Shown here: positions 1 through 15,000 of the stretch, one piece after another | Numbering within the stretch: position 1 is the first letter of the stretch | Layout of the letters: each line of letters starts with the position of its first letter | DNA from: JBELHJ01 sp042091495 | GTDB taxonomy: Bacteria; Bacteroidota; Bacteroidia; Flavobacteriales; Flavobacteriaceae | DNA: 39,132 nt | Reading direction: 5' to 3' | NCBI GenBank assembly: GCA_042091495.1 | Contig: JBELHJ010000021.1 | Location: 1-39,132, forward strand | Notes under the pieces: generated by a model | What the model was told of the DNA's origin: nothing | The model's input: only the letters and a program-made list of their open reading frames with translations | Databases searched by the model: none | Translations under genes and position numbers: made by a program

Positions 1-1
1 T

Positions 2-3000
2 GATGGTATTGCTGATAGCGTAGATTTAGACAACGATAACGATGGTATTTACGATTCTTACGAAGGTGATGATTCTGTTGATACCGATGGCGATGGTACA
101 CCAGATTACCTGGATACGGATTCGGATGGTGATGGGTGTTCTGATGCTAAAGAAGCAGGCTACACCGATGCTGATAACGATGGTGAGGTAGATGGAACAG
201 GATATAACACTAATGGTACAGTAGCCGGAAGTGATGGTTACGGTATCCCAGTAGATGCCAATAACAACGGCATAGCTGATCATTTAGATGCTGGTGATAA
301 CGCGGCTTGTGTTCAAGATGCTGATGGTGATGGTGTTAATGATGATGTAGATTTAGATGATGATAACGATGGTATTTTAGATATTGATGAAGGTGATGAT
401 ACGGTGGATACCGATGGAGATGGTATCCCCGATAATAAAGACACCGATTCTGACGGTGATGGTTGTCCAGATGCCAAAGAAGCTGGCTATACCGATGCTA
501 ATGGCGATGGTGAAGTAGATGGCACAGGTGTTGCTGCCGATGGTACTGTTGCAAACAGTGACGGTTACACATTCCCGAATGATTCAGATAATAATGGTAT
601 TGCCGATCATTTAGATGCTAATTATACAGTAGTATGTCAAGGTGATGCTGATGGCGATGGTATTGACGATATTACTGATTTAGATGATGATAACGACGGT
701 ATTTACGATTCCTACGAAGGTGACGATACCGTGGATACTGATGGTGATGGTACGCCAGATTACCTGGATACCGATTCAGATGGTGATGGCTGTTCTGATG
801 CTAAAGAAGCAGGTTTCACTGACGCCAATGGCGATGGAGAAATTGACGGTACGGGATACAATGCAAATGGAACAGTTGCTGGCAGTGACGGTTATTTAAT
901 TCCAATAGATAACAATAATAACGGCGTTGTTGATCATTTAGAAGCATCATATGATGGGGCTTGTCATGGCGACACGGATGGTGATGGTATTGATGATGCT
1001 GCCGATTTAGATGATGATAACGACGGTATTTTAGATACCGATGAAGGGGATGATACCGTGGATACCGATGGTGATGGTATCCCAGATAATAAAGACACGG
1101 ATAGTGATGGCGATGGCTGTTCTGATGCTGTTGAAGCTGGCTTCACGGATGCTAATAGCGATGGTGAAGTGGACGGCACAGGTATTGCTGCTAATGGAAC
1201 CGTTACTGGAAGTGATGGTTATGTAGCTGCAGCTGATACTGATAATAGTGGTGTTGCAGATCATTTGGAAGCTGGTGTTGCTGTTGCTTGTTTAATAGAC
1301 TCTGATGGTGACGGCATTGATGACAGTGTAGATTTAGACGATGACAACGACGGTATTTATGATACCTACGAAGGTGACGATTCTATCGATACCGATGGTG
1401 ATGGTATTCCAGATTATTTAGATACCGATTCTGATGGCGACGGTTGTTCTGATGCTAAAGAAGCTGGCTTTACGGATGCTAATGGCGATGGAGAAGTAGA
1501 TGGTACAGGAATAGCCGCAAATGGAATCGTAACAGGAGGAGATGGTTATGCTTTCCCAATTGATGCGGATAACAACGGTATAGCAGACCATTTAGATGCC
1601 AACTATTTTGCGGTATGTCAAACAGATACTGATGGTGATGGTATAGATGACGCTACCGATTTAGATAATGATAATGATGGTATTTACGATACTTCTGAAG
1701 GTGATGATACGGTGGATACCGATGGTGATGGCACGCCAGACTATTTAGATACTGATAGTGATGGTGATGGTTGTAGCGATGCTAAAGAAGCTGGATTTAC
1801 TGATGCTAATGGCGATGGTGAAGTAGATGGTACCGGTTACAATGCAGACGGAACTGTAGCTGGAAGTGATGGCTATGCAATTCCAATTGATAACAACAAC
1901 AATGGTATTGCAGACTATTTAGATGCTAACGATGATTCAGCTTGTCAAGGTGATGCTGATGGCGATGGTATTGATGATGCTACCGATTTAGATGATGATA
2001 ACGATGGTATTTTAGATACTGATGAAGGTGATGATACTGTGGATACCGATGGTGATGGTACGCCAGATTATTTAGATACCGATTCTGATGGTGATGGTTG
2101 TAGCGATGCCAAGGAAGCTGGGTTTACAGATGCAGATGGTGATGGTGTTGTTGATGGAACCGGAATTGCTGCTGATGGAACAGTTACTGGTAGTGATGGT
2201 TATGCAGCTGCAGCTGATGTTGATAATAGTGGTGTTGCAGATTATTTAGAAGCCGGTGTTGCTGTAGCTTGTTTAATTGATTCTGATGGTGATGGTATTG
2301 ATGATAGTGTTGATTTAGATGATGATAACGACGGTATTTACGACACCTATGAAGGTGATGACAGCATAGATACCGATGGTGATGGTACCCCAGATTATTT
2401 AGATACCGATGCTGATGGTGATGGCTGTTTAGATGCTGTCGAGGCAGGATTTACCGATGCCAACGGTGATGGTGAAGTTGATGGTACCGGAATTGCTACT
2501 AATGGAACTGTTACTGGTGGTGATGGTTATGCTTTCCCTAATGATAACGATAATAATGGCATTGCAGATCATTTAGATCCTAATTATGCATTAGCGTGTC
2601 TGGAAGATATTGATAGTGATGGTATAGACGATAGTGCCGATTTAGATAATGATAATGATGGAATTTTTGATTCTTATGAAGGTGATGACAGCGTGGATAC
2701 CGATGGTGACGGTACGCCTGATTACTTAGATACAGATTCTGACGGTGATGGCTGTTCTGATGCTAAAGAAGCCGGTTATACCGATGCTAATAATGACGGA
2801 GAAGTAGACGGTACCGGATACAATACCAATGGTACTGTAGCAGGTGGTGATGGTTATGGTATTCCAGCCGATGCTAATAATAATGGCATAGCTGATCATT
2901 TAGATGCCAATGACGACACGGCTTGTCAAGGTGATGCTGATGGTGATGGTATTGATGATGCCACCGATTTAGATGATGACAACGATGGTCTTTTAGATAC

Positions 3001-6000
3001 AGCTGAAGGCGACGATACGGTTGATACCGATGGTGACGGCACCCCAGATTATCTAGATACAGATAGTGATGGTGATGGTTGTTCTGATGCTAAGGAAGCT
3101 GGGTTTACTGATGCCAACGGCGATGGTGTTCTTGATGGAACTGGAATTGCTGCAGATGGAACGGTTTCAGGTAGTGATGGCTATGTTGCTGCTGCAGATG
3201 CTGATAATAATGGTCTAGCTGACCACCTGGATGCAACTTATGATACGGCTTGTCATGGAGATTCTGATGGCGATGGTGTTGAAGATGAAACTGACTTAGA
3301 CGATGATAACGATGGTATTTTAGATACTGATGAGGGTAATGATAGTGTGGATACCGATGGAGACGGAACACCAGATTACCAGGATACAGACAGTGATGGT
3401 GATGGTTGTTTAGATGCTATTGAGGCGGGTTATACCGATGCTGATGGCGATGGTGAAGTGGATGGTACAGGTATTGCCGCTGACGGAACCGTTTCTGGTA
3501 GTGATGGGTATAATGCACCAATTGACATAGACAACAATGGTGTTGCAGATTATTTGGACTCTAATTTCTTTGGTTCATGTGCTGATGATGCCGACGGCGA
3601 TGGTATAAATGATATTACTGATTTAGACGATGATAATGATGGTATTTATGATACAGCTGAGGGTGATGATACCGTTGATACGGATGGTGATGGTACACCT
3701 GATTATTTAGACACCGATTCTGACGGCGATGGTTGTCCTGATGCTAAAGAAGCTGGCTTTACCGATGCTAATAATGACGGTGAAGTAGATGGTACTGGTA
3801 TTGCAGCCGATGGTACTGTTTCTGGTAGTGATGGTTATGGATATCCTGCCGATAACAACAATAACGGTATCCTAGATCATTTAGATGTTAATGATGATGC
3901 AGTTTGTGAGTCTGATGCTGACGGTGATGGAATAGACGATATTACTGATTTGGATGACGATAACGATGGTATATATGACACCTATGAAGGGGATGATACC
4001 ATTGATACCGATGGTGATGGTATTCCTAACTATTTGGATACCGATTCCGATGGTGATGGTTGTTCAGATGCTGAAGAGGCCGGATTTACAGATGCCAATA
4101 AAGATGGTATAGTAGACGGATCAGGCATAGCTTCAGATGGTACGGTTTCAGGAAGTGATGGTTATGTACTTCCAATAGATGCCGATAATAACGGTATAGC
4201 AGATCATTTAGATAATACATATGCTGATGCTTGTATTGATGATGCTGATGGCGATGGTGTAGATGATATTACCGATTTAGATGATGATAATGACGGTATT
4301 TTAGATACTGTTGAAGGTGACGCTACTATAGATACTGATGGCGATGGTACCCCAGATTATTTGGATATAGATTCAGACGGTGATGGGTGTACAGATGCTA
4401 AAGAAGCTGGCTTTACTGATGCTGATGCTGATGGTATTGTAGATGGAACTGGAATAGCTGCTGACGGAACAGTTATTGGAAGTGATGGATATACTTATCC
4501 TGTAGATAATAATAATAATGGTATTCTGGATTATATGGATGCTTCTGATAATACAGCGTGTTTAAATGATGCTGATGGTGATGGTATTGATGATGCTATT
4601 GATTTAGACGATGATAATGATGGTATTTATGATACTGCTGAAGGTGGAGGGACTATCGATACTGACGGAGATGGTATAACCAACGACCTAGATACGGATT
4701 CTGATGGCGATGGTTGTCCTGATACTGTAGAAGCTGGATATACCGATGCTAATAATGATGGTGAAGTAGATGGTACAGGAATTGCAGCCGATGGAACCGT
4801 TGCTGGAAGTGATGGTTATGGATCTCCTGTTGATGCTGATAATAACGGTATAGACGACTATCTAGATAGCAATTATGCCAATGCGTGTATCAATGATGCC
4901 GATGGCGATGGTATTGATGATAGTGTAGATTTAGATGATGATAATGATGGTATTTATGATACCGCTGAAGGTGATGATACTATTGATACCGATGGTGATG
5001 GTATTCCTAATTACTTGGATACTGATTCTGATGGTGACGGTTGTTCTGATGCTACAGAAGCGGGTTACACCGATGCTGATGCCGATGGTATTGTTGATGG
5101 TACTGGTATTGCAGCTGATGGCACGGTTGCTGGAAGCGACGGTTATGGTCAGCCTGCAGACATCAATAACAACGGTATTGCAGATTATCTTGAAGCCGGA
5201 TATTTCTATGCATGTCTTGACGATGCCGATGGTGATGGTATTGAAGATAGTGTGGATTTAGATGATGATAATGACGGTATTTACGATACTGCAGAAGGTG
5301 ACGATTCAATAGACACTGATGGCGATGGTATTCCAAATTACTTAGATACCGATTCTGATGGTGATGGTTGTTCTGATGCGACTGAAGCTGGATATACTGA
5401 CGCGGATGCTGACGGTGTTGTTGATGGATCAGGAATAGCCACAGATGGAACGGTGACCAATAGCGATGGTTATGGTATACCTCAAGATAGTAATAGTGAC
5501 GGTACACCAGACTATTTAGATGCCACAGACGATTCGGCATGTTTTGGAGATGCCGATGGCGATGGAATTGAAGATAGTACCGATTTAGACGATGATAACG
5601 ATGGTATTTTGGATACTGTTGAAGGCGGCGATAACACTGATACTGATGGTGATGGTATTCCTGATTATTTAGATACAGACAGTGACGGTGATGGTTGTCC
5701 AGATGCCAAAGAAGCAGGATTTACTGATGCTAATAATGATGGTGAAGTAGATGGTACAGGAATTGCAGCCGATGGAACGGTTACAGGAAGTGATGGTTAT
5801 GATTATCCTCTCGATACAGATAATAACGGCATATTAGACCATTTAGATGCTAACTTCGATCTGGTTTGTCAGGATGATAATGACAATGATGGTGTAAATG
5901 ATAGTATAGATTTAGATGATGACAATGATGGGATTTACGATACTGCAGAAGGCGATGATAATGTAGATACCGATGGTGATGGTATTCCAAATTACAAGGA

Positions 6001-9000
6001 CACTGATAGTGACGGTGATGGTTGTCCAGATGTCATAGAAGCAGGTTTTACAGATGATAATGATGATGGTGAAGTAGATGGATTTGGTGTAAATGCTGAT
6101 GGTGTAGTTATTGGAAGCGATGGTTATATAACGCCTGCAGATGCTAATAATAATGGCATAGCTGATTATCTAGATCCTAATGATGCTAAAGCATGTATCA
6201 ATGATGCTGATGGTGATGGTATTGACGATGCTGTGGATTTAGATGATGATAACGATGGTATTTATGATACCGTTGAAGGGGATGACACTATTGATACCGA
6301 TGGTGACGGAATCCCTAACTATTTAGACACCGATTCTGATCGTGATGGCTGTACAGATGCTAAAGAAGCGGGTTACACCGATGCAGATGCAGATGGCGTT
6401 GTTGATGGCATAGGTATTGCCGCCGATGGAACGGTTATTGGAAGTGATGGTTATAGTTATCCGTTAGATCTTAATAACAATGGTGTACTTGATTACTTGG
6501 ATGCAACTTACGATGCGGCCTGTCAAATAGATTCTGATGGCGACGGTATAGACGACGCCACCGACTTAGATGATGACAATGATGGTATTTACGATACCGC
6601 TGAAGGTGATGCTAATATTGATACCGATGGTGATGGTATTCCAAATTACCTAGATACAGATTCTGATGGTGACGGTTGTTCTGATGCTAAGGAAGCAGGC
6701 TTTACTGACGATAATAATGACGGTGAAGTAGACGGTTCGGCTATAGCTACGAACGGAACTGTTATAGGTAGTGACGGTTACGGTGTGCCAGCAGACGTAA
6801 ATAATAATGGTATTCAAGATTATTTAGAGGCCACTTATGATGTAGCTTGTCAAGAAGATGCTGATGGTGACGGTATTGATAATTTAACCGATTTGGATGA
6901 CGATAATGATGGAATCTATGATACGGATGAAGGTGACGATACTGTAGATACTGACGGTGATGGTATTCCAAACTATTTAGATACTGATAGTGATGGTGAC
7001 GGTTGTACCGATGCTAATGAAGCGGGTTACACCGACTCTAATAATGATGGTTTAGTAGATGGTACTTCTATTGCTGCTAATGGTACTGTAGTTGGTAGCG
7101 ATGGTTATACCGCTCCTATTGATACAGATAACAATGGTATTGCAGATTATTTAGATGCTTCTTATGATGGTGCTTGTCAATCTGATGCCGATGGCGATGG
7201 TATTAATGATGTAGCCGATTTAGATGATGATAATGATGGTATTTACGATACTTTAGAAGGTGGTGATCAGATAGATACCGACGGTGATGGTATTCCAAAC
7301 TATTTAGATACGGATTCTGATGGTGACGGATGTACCGATGCACAAGAAGCAGGATATACAGATGCTGATAGTGATGGCGTTGTTGACGGAACTGGTATTA
7401 GTGCTAACGGAACGGTTACTGGAAGTGATGGTTATGTTTATCCATTAGACCGAGATAATAACGGTATTCTAGATTACATGGATAATCTTTACGATGGCGC
7501 ATGTCAGTCCGATGCTGACGGTGATGGTATTGATGATGCTACCGATTTAGATGATGATAATGATGGTATTTACGATACTGCTGAAGGAGATGATACTATT
7601 GATACCGATGGTGATGGTATTCCTAATTACTTAGATTTAGACTCAGACGGTGATGGTTGTTCTGATGTTAAAGAAGCAGGATATACCGATTTAGATAATG
7701 ATGGTGTTATTGATGGTGATGGCATAGCTTCAAACGGAACGGTTATTGGAAGTGATGGCTACAATGTACCAGCAGATTTAAATAGTAATGGCATTCAAGA
7801 TCATTTAGAAGCCAATTACGATGGTGCTTGTCAAGGTGACGCCGATGGTGATGGTATTGATGATTTAACCGATTTAGATGATGATAATGATGGTATTTTA
7901 GATACGGATGAAGGTGACGATACGATTGATACCGATGGTGACAGTATTCCAGATTACTTAGATACGGATTCTGATGGTGACGGTTGTACCGATGCTAAAG
8001 AAGCAGGATTTACTGATGATAATAATGATGGCGCTGTGGATGGAGTAGGTATTTCAGCTGATGGAACAGTTACCGCCTCTGATGGTTATGTAGCGCCATT
8101 AGACAATGATAATAACGGAGTGGCAGATCATCTTGACGCTGCATATAATAATGCTTGTTTATTAGATTCTGACGGTGATGGCATTGATAATGCAGTAGAT
8201 TTAGATGATGATAACGATGGTATTTACGATAGTTATGAAGGTGATGATAGTGTGGATACCGATGGCGATGGTATTCCAGATTACTTAGATACAGATTCTG
8301 ATGGCGATGGCTGTACAGATGCTAATGAGGCAGGCTATACCGATGCGGATAATGATGGTGTGGTTGATGGCACAGGAATAGCTGCTGATGGAACGGTGAC
8401 AGGAAGTGATGGTTATGCATTACCTCGTGATGCCAACAACAACGGTTATCCAGATCATTTAGATGCTAATGATAAAAATACTTGTGAGTCTGATGCTGAT
8501 GGTGATGGTATTGAGGATATTACTGATTTAGATGATGATAATGATGGTATTTATGATACTTACGAAGGTGACGACACGGTGGATACCGATGGTGATGGTA
8601 TACCAGATTACTTGGATATCGATTCCGATGGTGATGGTTGTTCTGATGCTAATGAGGCTGGATTTACTGATGCCGATAATGATGGTATGATTGATGGGCA
8701 AGGTATCGGATTAAATGGGGTAGTTACAGGTAGTGATGGTTATGTATTACCAATTGATAATGATAATAACGGTATCGCAGATCATTTAGATGCCACATAC
8801 AGCGTAGCTTGTATTGAAGACGCTGATGGTGATGGTATTGACGATACTACTGATTTAGATGATGATAATGATGGAATCTTGGATGTTGATGAAGGTGATG
8901 ACACAGTGGATACCGATGGTGATGGCATTCCAGATTATTTAGATACGGATTCTGATGGTGACGGTTGTACTGATGCTAAAGAAGCAGGATTTACAGATGC

Positions 9001-12000
9001 TGATAATGATGGTGAAGTTGATGGTACGGGGTTAAATACCAATGGTACTATTGCTGGAAGTGATGGTTATAATGTTCCACTAGATAATGATAATAACGGT
9101 ATAGCAGATCACTTAGATGTGAATTACAGTGACGTTTGTATTGGTGATGCCGATAACGATGGTATTAAAGATAATGTGGATTTAGATGATGATAATGATG
9201 GTATTTATGACAGCTATGAAGGTGATGAAACGGTAGATACTGATGGTGATGGTATTCCAGATTATTTAGATTTAGATTCTGATGGTGATGGATGTACAGA
9301 TGCCAACGAAGCGGGTTATACTGATACCGATGGTGATGGTATTGTTGATGGGACTGGCATTGCTGCTAATGGTACAGTTATAGGAAGTGATGGTTACAGT
9401 ATTCCTATTGATAGTAACAACAATGGTATTGCTGATTATCTCGATGCTGCTGATAAGAGTGCGTGTGAGAATGATGCCGATGGCGATGGAATAGAAGATA
9501 TTACTGATTTAGATGATGATAACGATGGTATTTATGATACTTATGAGGGTGATGACAGCGTTGATACAGACGGTGATGGTACTCCAGATTATCTAGATTT
9601 AGATTCAGATGGCGATGGTTGTTTAGATACCATAGAGGCGGGGTACACCGATGATAACCAGGATGGTATTGTTGACGGTACTGGAATAAATACTAATGGT
9701 ACTGTACTTGGAAGTGACGGTTATGGTATTCCTGCAGACCAGGATAATAATGGTATCGCTGATCATTTAGATCTTAATAACGACCAGGCATGTAACGAAG
9801 ATTCTGATGGTGATGGTATTGTTGATGCCATTGATTTAGATGATGATAACGATGGTATTTTAGATACTTCAGAGGGTGATGATACCGTAGATACAGATAA
9901 TGATGGTATTCCTAACTATTTGGATTTAGATTCAGATGGTGATGGATGTCCTGATGTTAAAGAGGCCGGTTATACCGATGCGGATAATGATGGTATCCTT
10001 GATGGAACTAGTATTGCTGCCAATGGAACCGTTGTTGGTGGTGATGGTTATGGTATTCCTGCCGACACTAACAATAATGGCATCTATGATTATCTTGATG
10101 CGAATCACAAAGGGGCTTGTGAATCTGATGTTGATGGTGATGGTATAGAAGATGTTACCGATTTAGATGATGATAACGATGGTATTTATGATACGTATGA
10201 AGGTGACGATACAGTGGATACTGATGGTGACGGAACACCAGATTATTTAGATCCTGATAGTGATGGTGATGGTTGTCCAGATGTTCTAGAAGCTGGTTAT
10301 ACTGATGAAAATGGTGACGGTATAATTGATGGTACAGGAATAAATGCTGATGGAACCGTTGCTGGAAGTGATGGCTATCAACTGCCTCAAGATTTTGATA
10401 ATAATGGTATTGTTGATCATTTAGATCCAAATTATGATCAAGCTTGTAACATTGATTCAGATGGAGATGGCGTAAATGACGATGTCGATTTAGACGATGA
10501 TAATGATGGTATTTATGATACATACGAAGGTGATGATACCATAGATACTGACGGTGATGGTACTCCTGATTATTTAGATATCGATTCTGATGGTGATGGC
10601 TGTACAGATGCCAAAGAAGCCGGTTATACAGATATTGATGGCGATGGTATTGTTGATGGTACGGGTATTGCTGCTGATGGAACCGTTACCGGAAGTAATG
10701 GTTACGGTATCCCTGCAGATACTAACAATAATGGTATTGCTGATCACTTAGATGCTAATGATAAGAGTGCTTGTGAAAACGATGCTGATGGTGATGGTAT
10801 AGAAGATATTACGGATTTAGATGATGATAATGATGGTATTTATGATACGTATGAAGGTGACGATACAGTGGATACAGATGGTGACGGAACTCCAGATTAT
10901 TTAGACTTAGATTCAGATGGTGATGGCTGTCCTGATACTGTTGAAGCTGGATTTACCGATACAGATGGCGATAGTATACTTGATGGTACAGGAATAAATG
11001 CAGATGGAACTGTTGCTGGAAGTGATGGGTATATATTACCTCAAGATGCTGACGCTAACGGTATAGCAGATCATTTAGATATCAACTACGCACAAGCTTG
11101 TTTGGAAGATAGTGATGGTGATGGTATAGATGACGCTACCGATTTAGATGACGATAATGATGGAATTTTGGATACGGTCGAAGGTGATGATACGGTTGAT
11201 ACTGATGGTGATGGTATACCAGATTATTTAGATACAGATTCAGATGGTGATGGTTGTTCTGACGCCAAAGAGGCTGGATTTACTGATGCTGATGCTGATG
11301 GAACTGTTGATGGTACTGGTGTTGCTGCAGATGGAACAATTACTGGAAGTGACGGTTATGTAGCAGTTGCAGATATAGATAATAATGGTATCGCAGATCA
11401 TTTAGATGTGAATTATTTTGATGCCTGTATTGGTGATGCTGATAACGATGGTATCAAAGACGATGTGGATTTAGATGATGATAATGATGGTATCTATGAT
11501 ACTTATGAAGGTGATGATACTATTGATACCGATGGTGACGGCATGCCAGATTACCTAGATGTTGATTCTGATGGTGATGGCTGTACTGATGCTCAAGAGG
11601 CCGGTTACACCGACGCTGATGGTGACGGCATTGTTGACGGTACAGGTATTGCAGCTGATGGAACAGTTATTGGAAGTGATGGTTACAGTGTGCCATTAGA
11701 TGCTAATAATAATGGTATTGCTGATCATCTTGATCCAAACGACATGAGCGCTTGTCAGGATGATGTTGATGGCGATGGTATAGATGATGTTACTGATTTA
11801 GATGATGATAATGATGGTATCTATGATACTTATGAAGGGGATGACACGGTAGATACTGATGGCGACGGTACGCCAGATTACTTAGATCTAGATTCAGATG
11901 GCGATGGTTGTTTTGATGCTATTGAAGCTGGCTTTACAGATGCTAATGGCGATGGTATTCTAGATGGAACTGGAGTTAATGCTGACGGTACGGTTGCAGG

Positions 12001-15000
12001 TAGTGATGGCTACATACTGCCACAGGATATAGATAATAACGGTATTGCAGATCATTTAGATGCTAACTACAGTGAAGCATGTAATGAAGATGCCGATGGT
12101 GATGGTGTTGATGATGCTACTGATTTAGATGATGATAACGATGGTATCTATGATACTTATGAAGGCGATGATACGGTGGATACCGACGGCGATGGTATAC
12201 CAGATTATTTAGATACTGATAGTGACGGTGATGGCTGTACCGATGCTCAAGAAGCAGGTTACACTGACGCTGATGGCGATGGTGTAATTGATGGCACTGG
12301 TATTAATGCAGATGGAACGGTTTCTGGAAGTGATGGTTATTTTGTACCTGCCGATAATAATAACAACGGCATCGCTGATCATTTAGATCCTAATGACCAA
12401 TCTGCATGTCAAGGAGATGCCGATGGTGATGGTATTGACGACGCTACTGATTTAGATGATGATAATGATGGTATTTATGATACTTATGAAGGCGATGACA
12501 CGGTGGATACCGATGGCGATGGTTTACCAGATTATTTAGATTTAGATTCTGATGGTGATGGCTGTTCTGATGCTATTGAGGCAGGATTCACAGATGCTGA
12601 TGGCGATGGTATTTTAGATGGTAACGGATTTGATATTGATGGAACGGTTTCTGGAAGTGATGGTTATATTTTACCTCAGGATACAGATAATAATGGTATT
12701 GCAGATCATTTAAATGTAAACTTTAATGGTGCATGTAATAAAGATTCTGATAATGACGGTATTAATGACGATGTAGATTTAGATGATGATAATGATGGAA
12801 TATATGATACTTATGAAGGAGATGATTCAGTGGATACCGATGGCGATGGTACTCCAGATTATTTAGACACAGATTCTGATGGTGATGGCTGTACTGATGC
12901 TCAAGAGGCCGGTTATACCGATGCTGATGGCGATGGTATTGTTGACGGTTCTGGAATTGCTGTTGATGGAACTGTTATTGGAAGTGATGGTTATTTTGTT
13001 CCTGCAGACAATAATAATAATGGTATCGCTGATCATTTAGATTCTAACGATCAATCTGCATGTCAAGGTGACGCCGATGGCGATGGAATAGATGATCTTA
13101 CAGATTTAGATGATGATAATGATGGTATTTATGATACTTATGAAGGCGATGACACGGTGGATACCGATGGCGATGGTTTACCAGATTATTTAGATTTAGA
13201 TTCTGATGGTGATGGCTGTTCTGATGCTATTGAAGCTGGCTTTACAGATACTGATGAAGATGGATTGGTTGATGGAGCTGGTATTAACACAGATGGAACT
13301 GTTTCAGGTAGTGATGGCTACATACTGCCACAGGATTTAGATAACAATGGCATTGCTGATCATTTAGATGCGAATTTCTTTGAAGCATGCTTTGAAGATT
13401 CTGATAATGACGGTATTAATGATGAATTAGATTTGGATGATGATAATGATGGTATCTACGATATTTATGAAGGAGATGATACGGTAGATACCGATGGTGA
13501 TGGTCTACCAGATTACTTAGATACAGATTCTGATGGTGATGGCTGTACCGATGCTCAAGAAGCAGGCTTTACAGATGCCGATAGTGACGGTGTAGTTGAT
13601 GGTACAGGTATAGCAGCTGATGGAACAGTCACAGGAAGCGATGGTTACAGCTTCCCTATGGATGCTGATAATAATGGTATCGCAGATCATTTAGATCCAT
13701 CATACAGAGTGGTATGTCTTGAAGATATAGATGGCGACGGTATAGATGATAGTTTAGATTTAGATAATGATAATGACGGTATTTATGATAGTTATGAAGG
13801 TGACGATTCGGTAGATACCGACGGTGATGGTACCCCAGATTATTTAGATCTAGATGCTGATGGTGATGGCTGTAATGATGTTACTGAAGCCGGATTTACA
13901 GATGCTAATGATGATGGAATTATAGATGGTACCGGAATTGCTTCAGATGGAACAGTGATTGGAAGTGATGGCTATTTAGTTCCACAAGATGACGATAATA
14001 ACGGTATAGCAGATCACTTAGATGCCAATAAAAATGACGCTTGTGATCTTTCTAATGCTCTTGAAGTTATTAAAACCGTTCAATTATCTGATGATAACAA
14101 CGAAAATGGAAGCGTTGATGCTGGTGATGGTTTAACATATACCATATCAGTGTCTAACAACGGACCATTTACATTAACAAATATTAAAGTCCTTGATTTA
14201 TTAAGCGATATAAATGGCAATGCTATTGCTAATTTAACAGCAGTTTATGATGCAACAAACACTATTTCTGAAGGAATACTTTATCCTGGAGAAACTGCAA
14301 CATATACAGTCATTTATATCGCAAATCAGGACGATGTTAATGCAGGCGGTTTAAGTAATTCTGCTTCAGTTTCTGCTGAAGGCCCTAATGGGGATGTTAA
14401 TGATAGTTCAGACGATGTTACTGATATTTCTGATGATGGTGATTCAAGTAATGGTGATGATAATCCTACAGTAACTGTTATTTCATCCAATGCTGAGTTA
14501 ACAATCATCAAAACAGCAGTGTTATCTGAAGATACTAATAACAACGGAAAAGCAAATGCAGGTGATGAAATAACTTATACGATTTCGGTGACTAACTCAG
14601 GTAATATAAACTTGTCTCATATTGAAATTGATGATATTATGCAAAATGGAAATGGTGAGCAAATATTCCTTACTACTGGTCCAATTTATAGTTCAAGTAA
14701 TGTTATTCCAGAAGGACAACTAGCAGCGCAGCAGACAGCTACTTACACGGCAACCTATTTGATAACGCAAAATGATATTGATTCTGGCGAGATTTCTAAT
14801 ATAGTTACTGCCAAAGCTGAAAAACCAGGAGGTGACGTCAATGATGATTCTGACGATATAACTGCGATTTCTGATGATGGTAACACTAATAACGGATTTG
14901 ATAATCCAACGGTTTACGAATTTTCACAAGAAGAATCAATTAAGGTCGTTAAAACATATAGCATGATTGATAACGGCGATGGAAAAATAGGATTAAATGA

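Larger units (their letters stand above)
2..14044 (+). repeat. Tandem array of 327-bp coding units (42 full plus one partial)
   Basis: Using the Cys codon closing each unit as a marker, it occurs at 308 + 327k for k = 0 to 42 (308, 635, 962, 1289 ... 9137, 9791 ... 13388, 14042). A second Cys codon, in the DGDGC motif, occurs at 137 + 327k up to 13871. The spacing is an exact whole number of units across 13.7 kb, so I see no net indel. Within a unit the order is DADGDGIDD, DDDNDGIYD, EGDD, DTDGDGIPD, DSDGDGC, EAGFTD, DANGDGEVD, GTV-GSDGY, DNNNNGIAD, then -AC. A representative unit holds about 30 Asp in 109 residues. Units differ mostly at synonymous sites and in the segment before the second Cys. 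Confidence 0.95.

Noticed and set aside
404..406. ATG at 404 as the start of the giant gene
   Set aside because: The same repeat pattern continues upstream in frame to base 2, and no signal peptide follows this ATG.
2..14044. CRISPR-like or satellite array
   Set aside because: Units are 327 bp, coding, adjoining without spacers and under protein-level constraint; there are no cas genes.
26..14544. Many additional open frames on both strands inside the giant gene
   Set aside because: The 327-bp unit is a multiple of three and poor in stop codons in other frames, so shadow frames stay open by repetition. Their translations are low-complexity (His/Tyr/Gln-rich or Ser/Ile-rich) and carry no domain.
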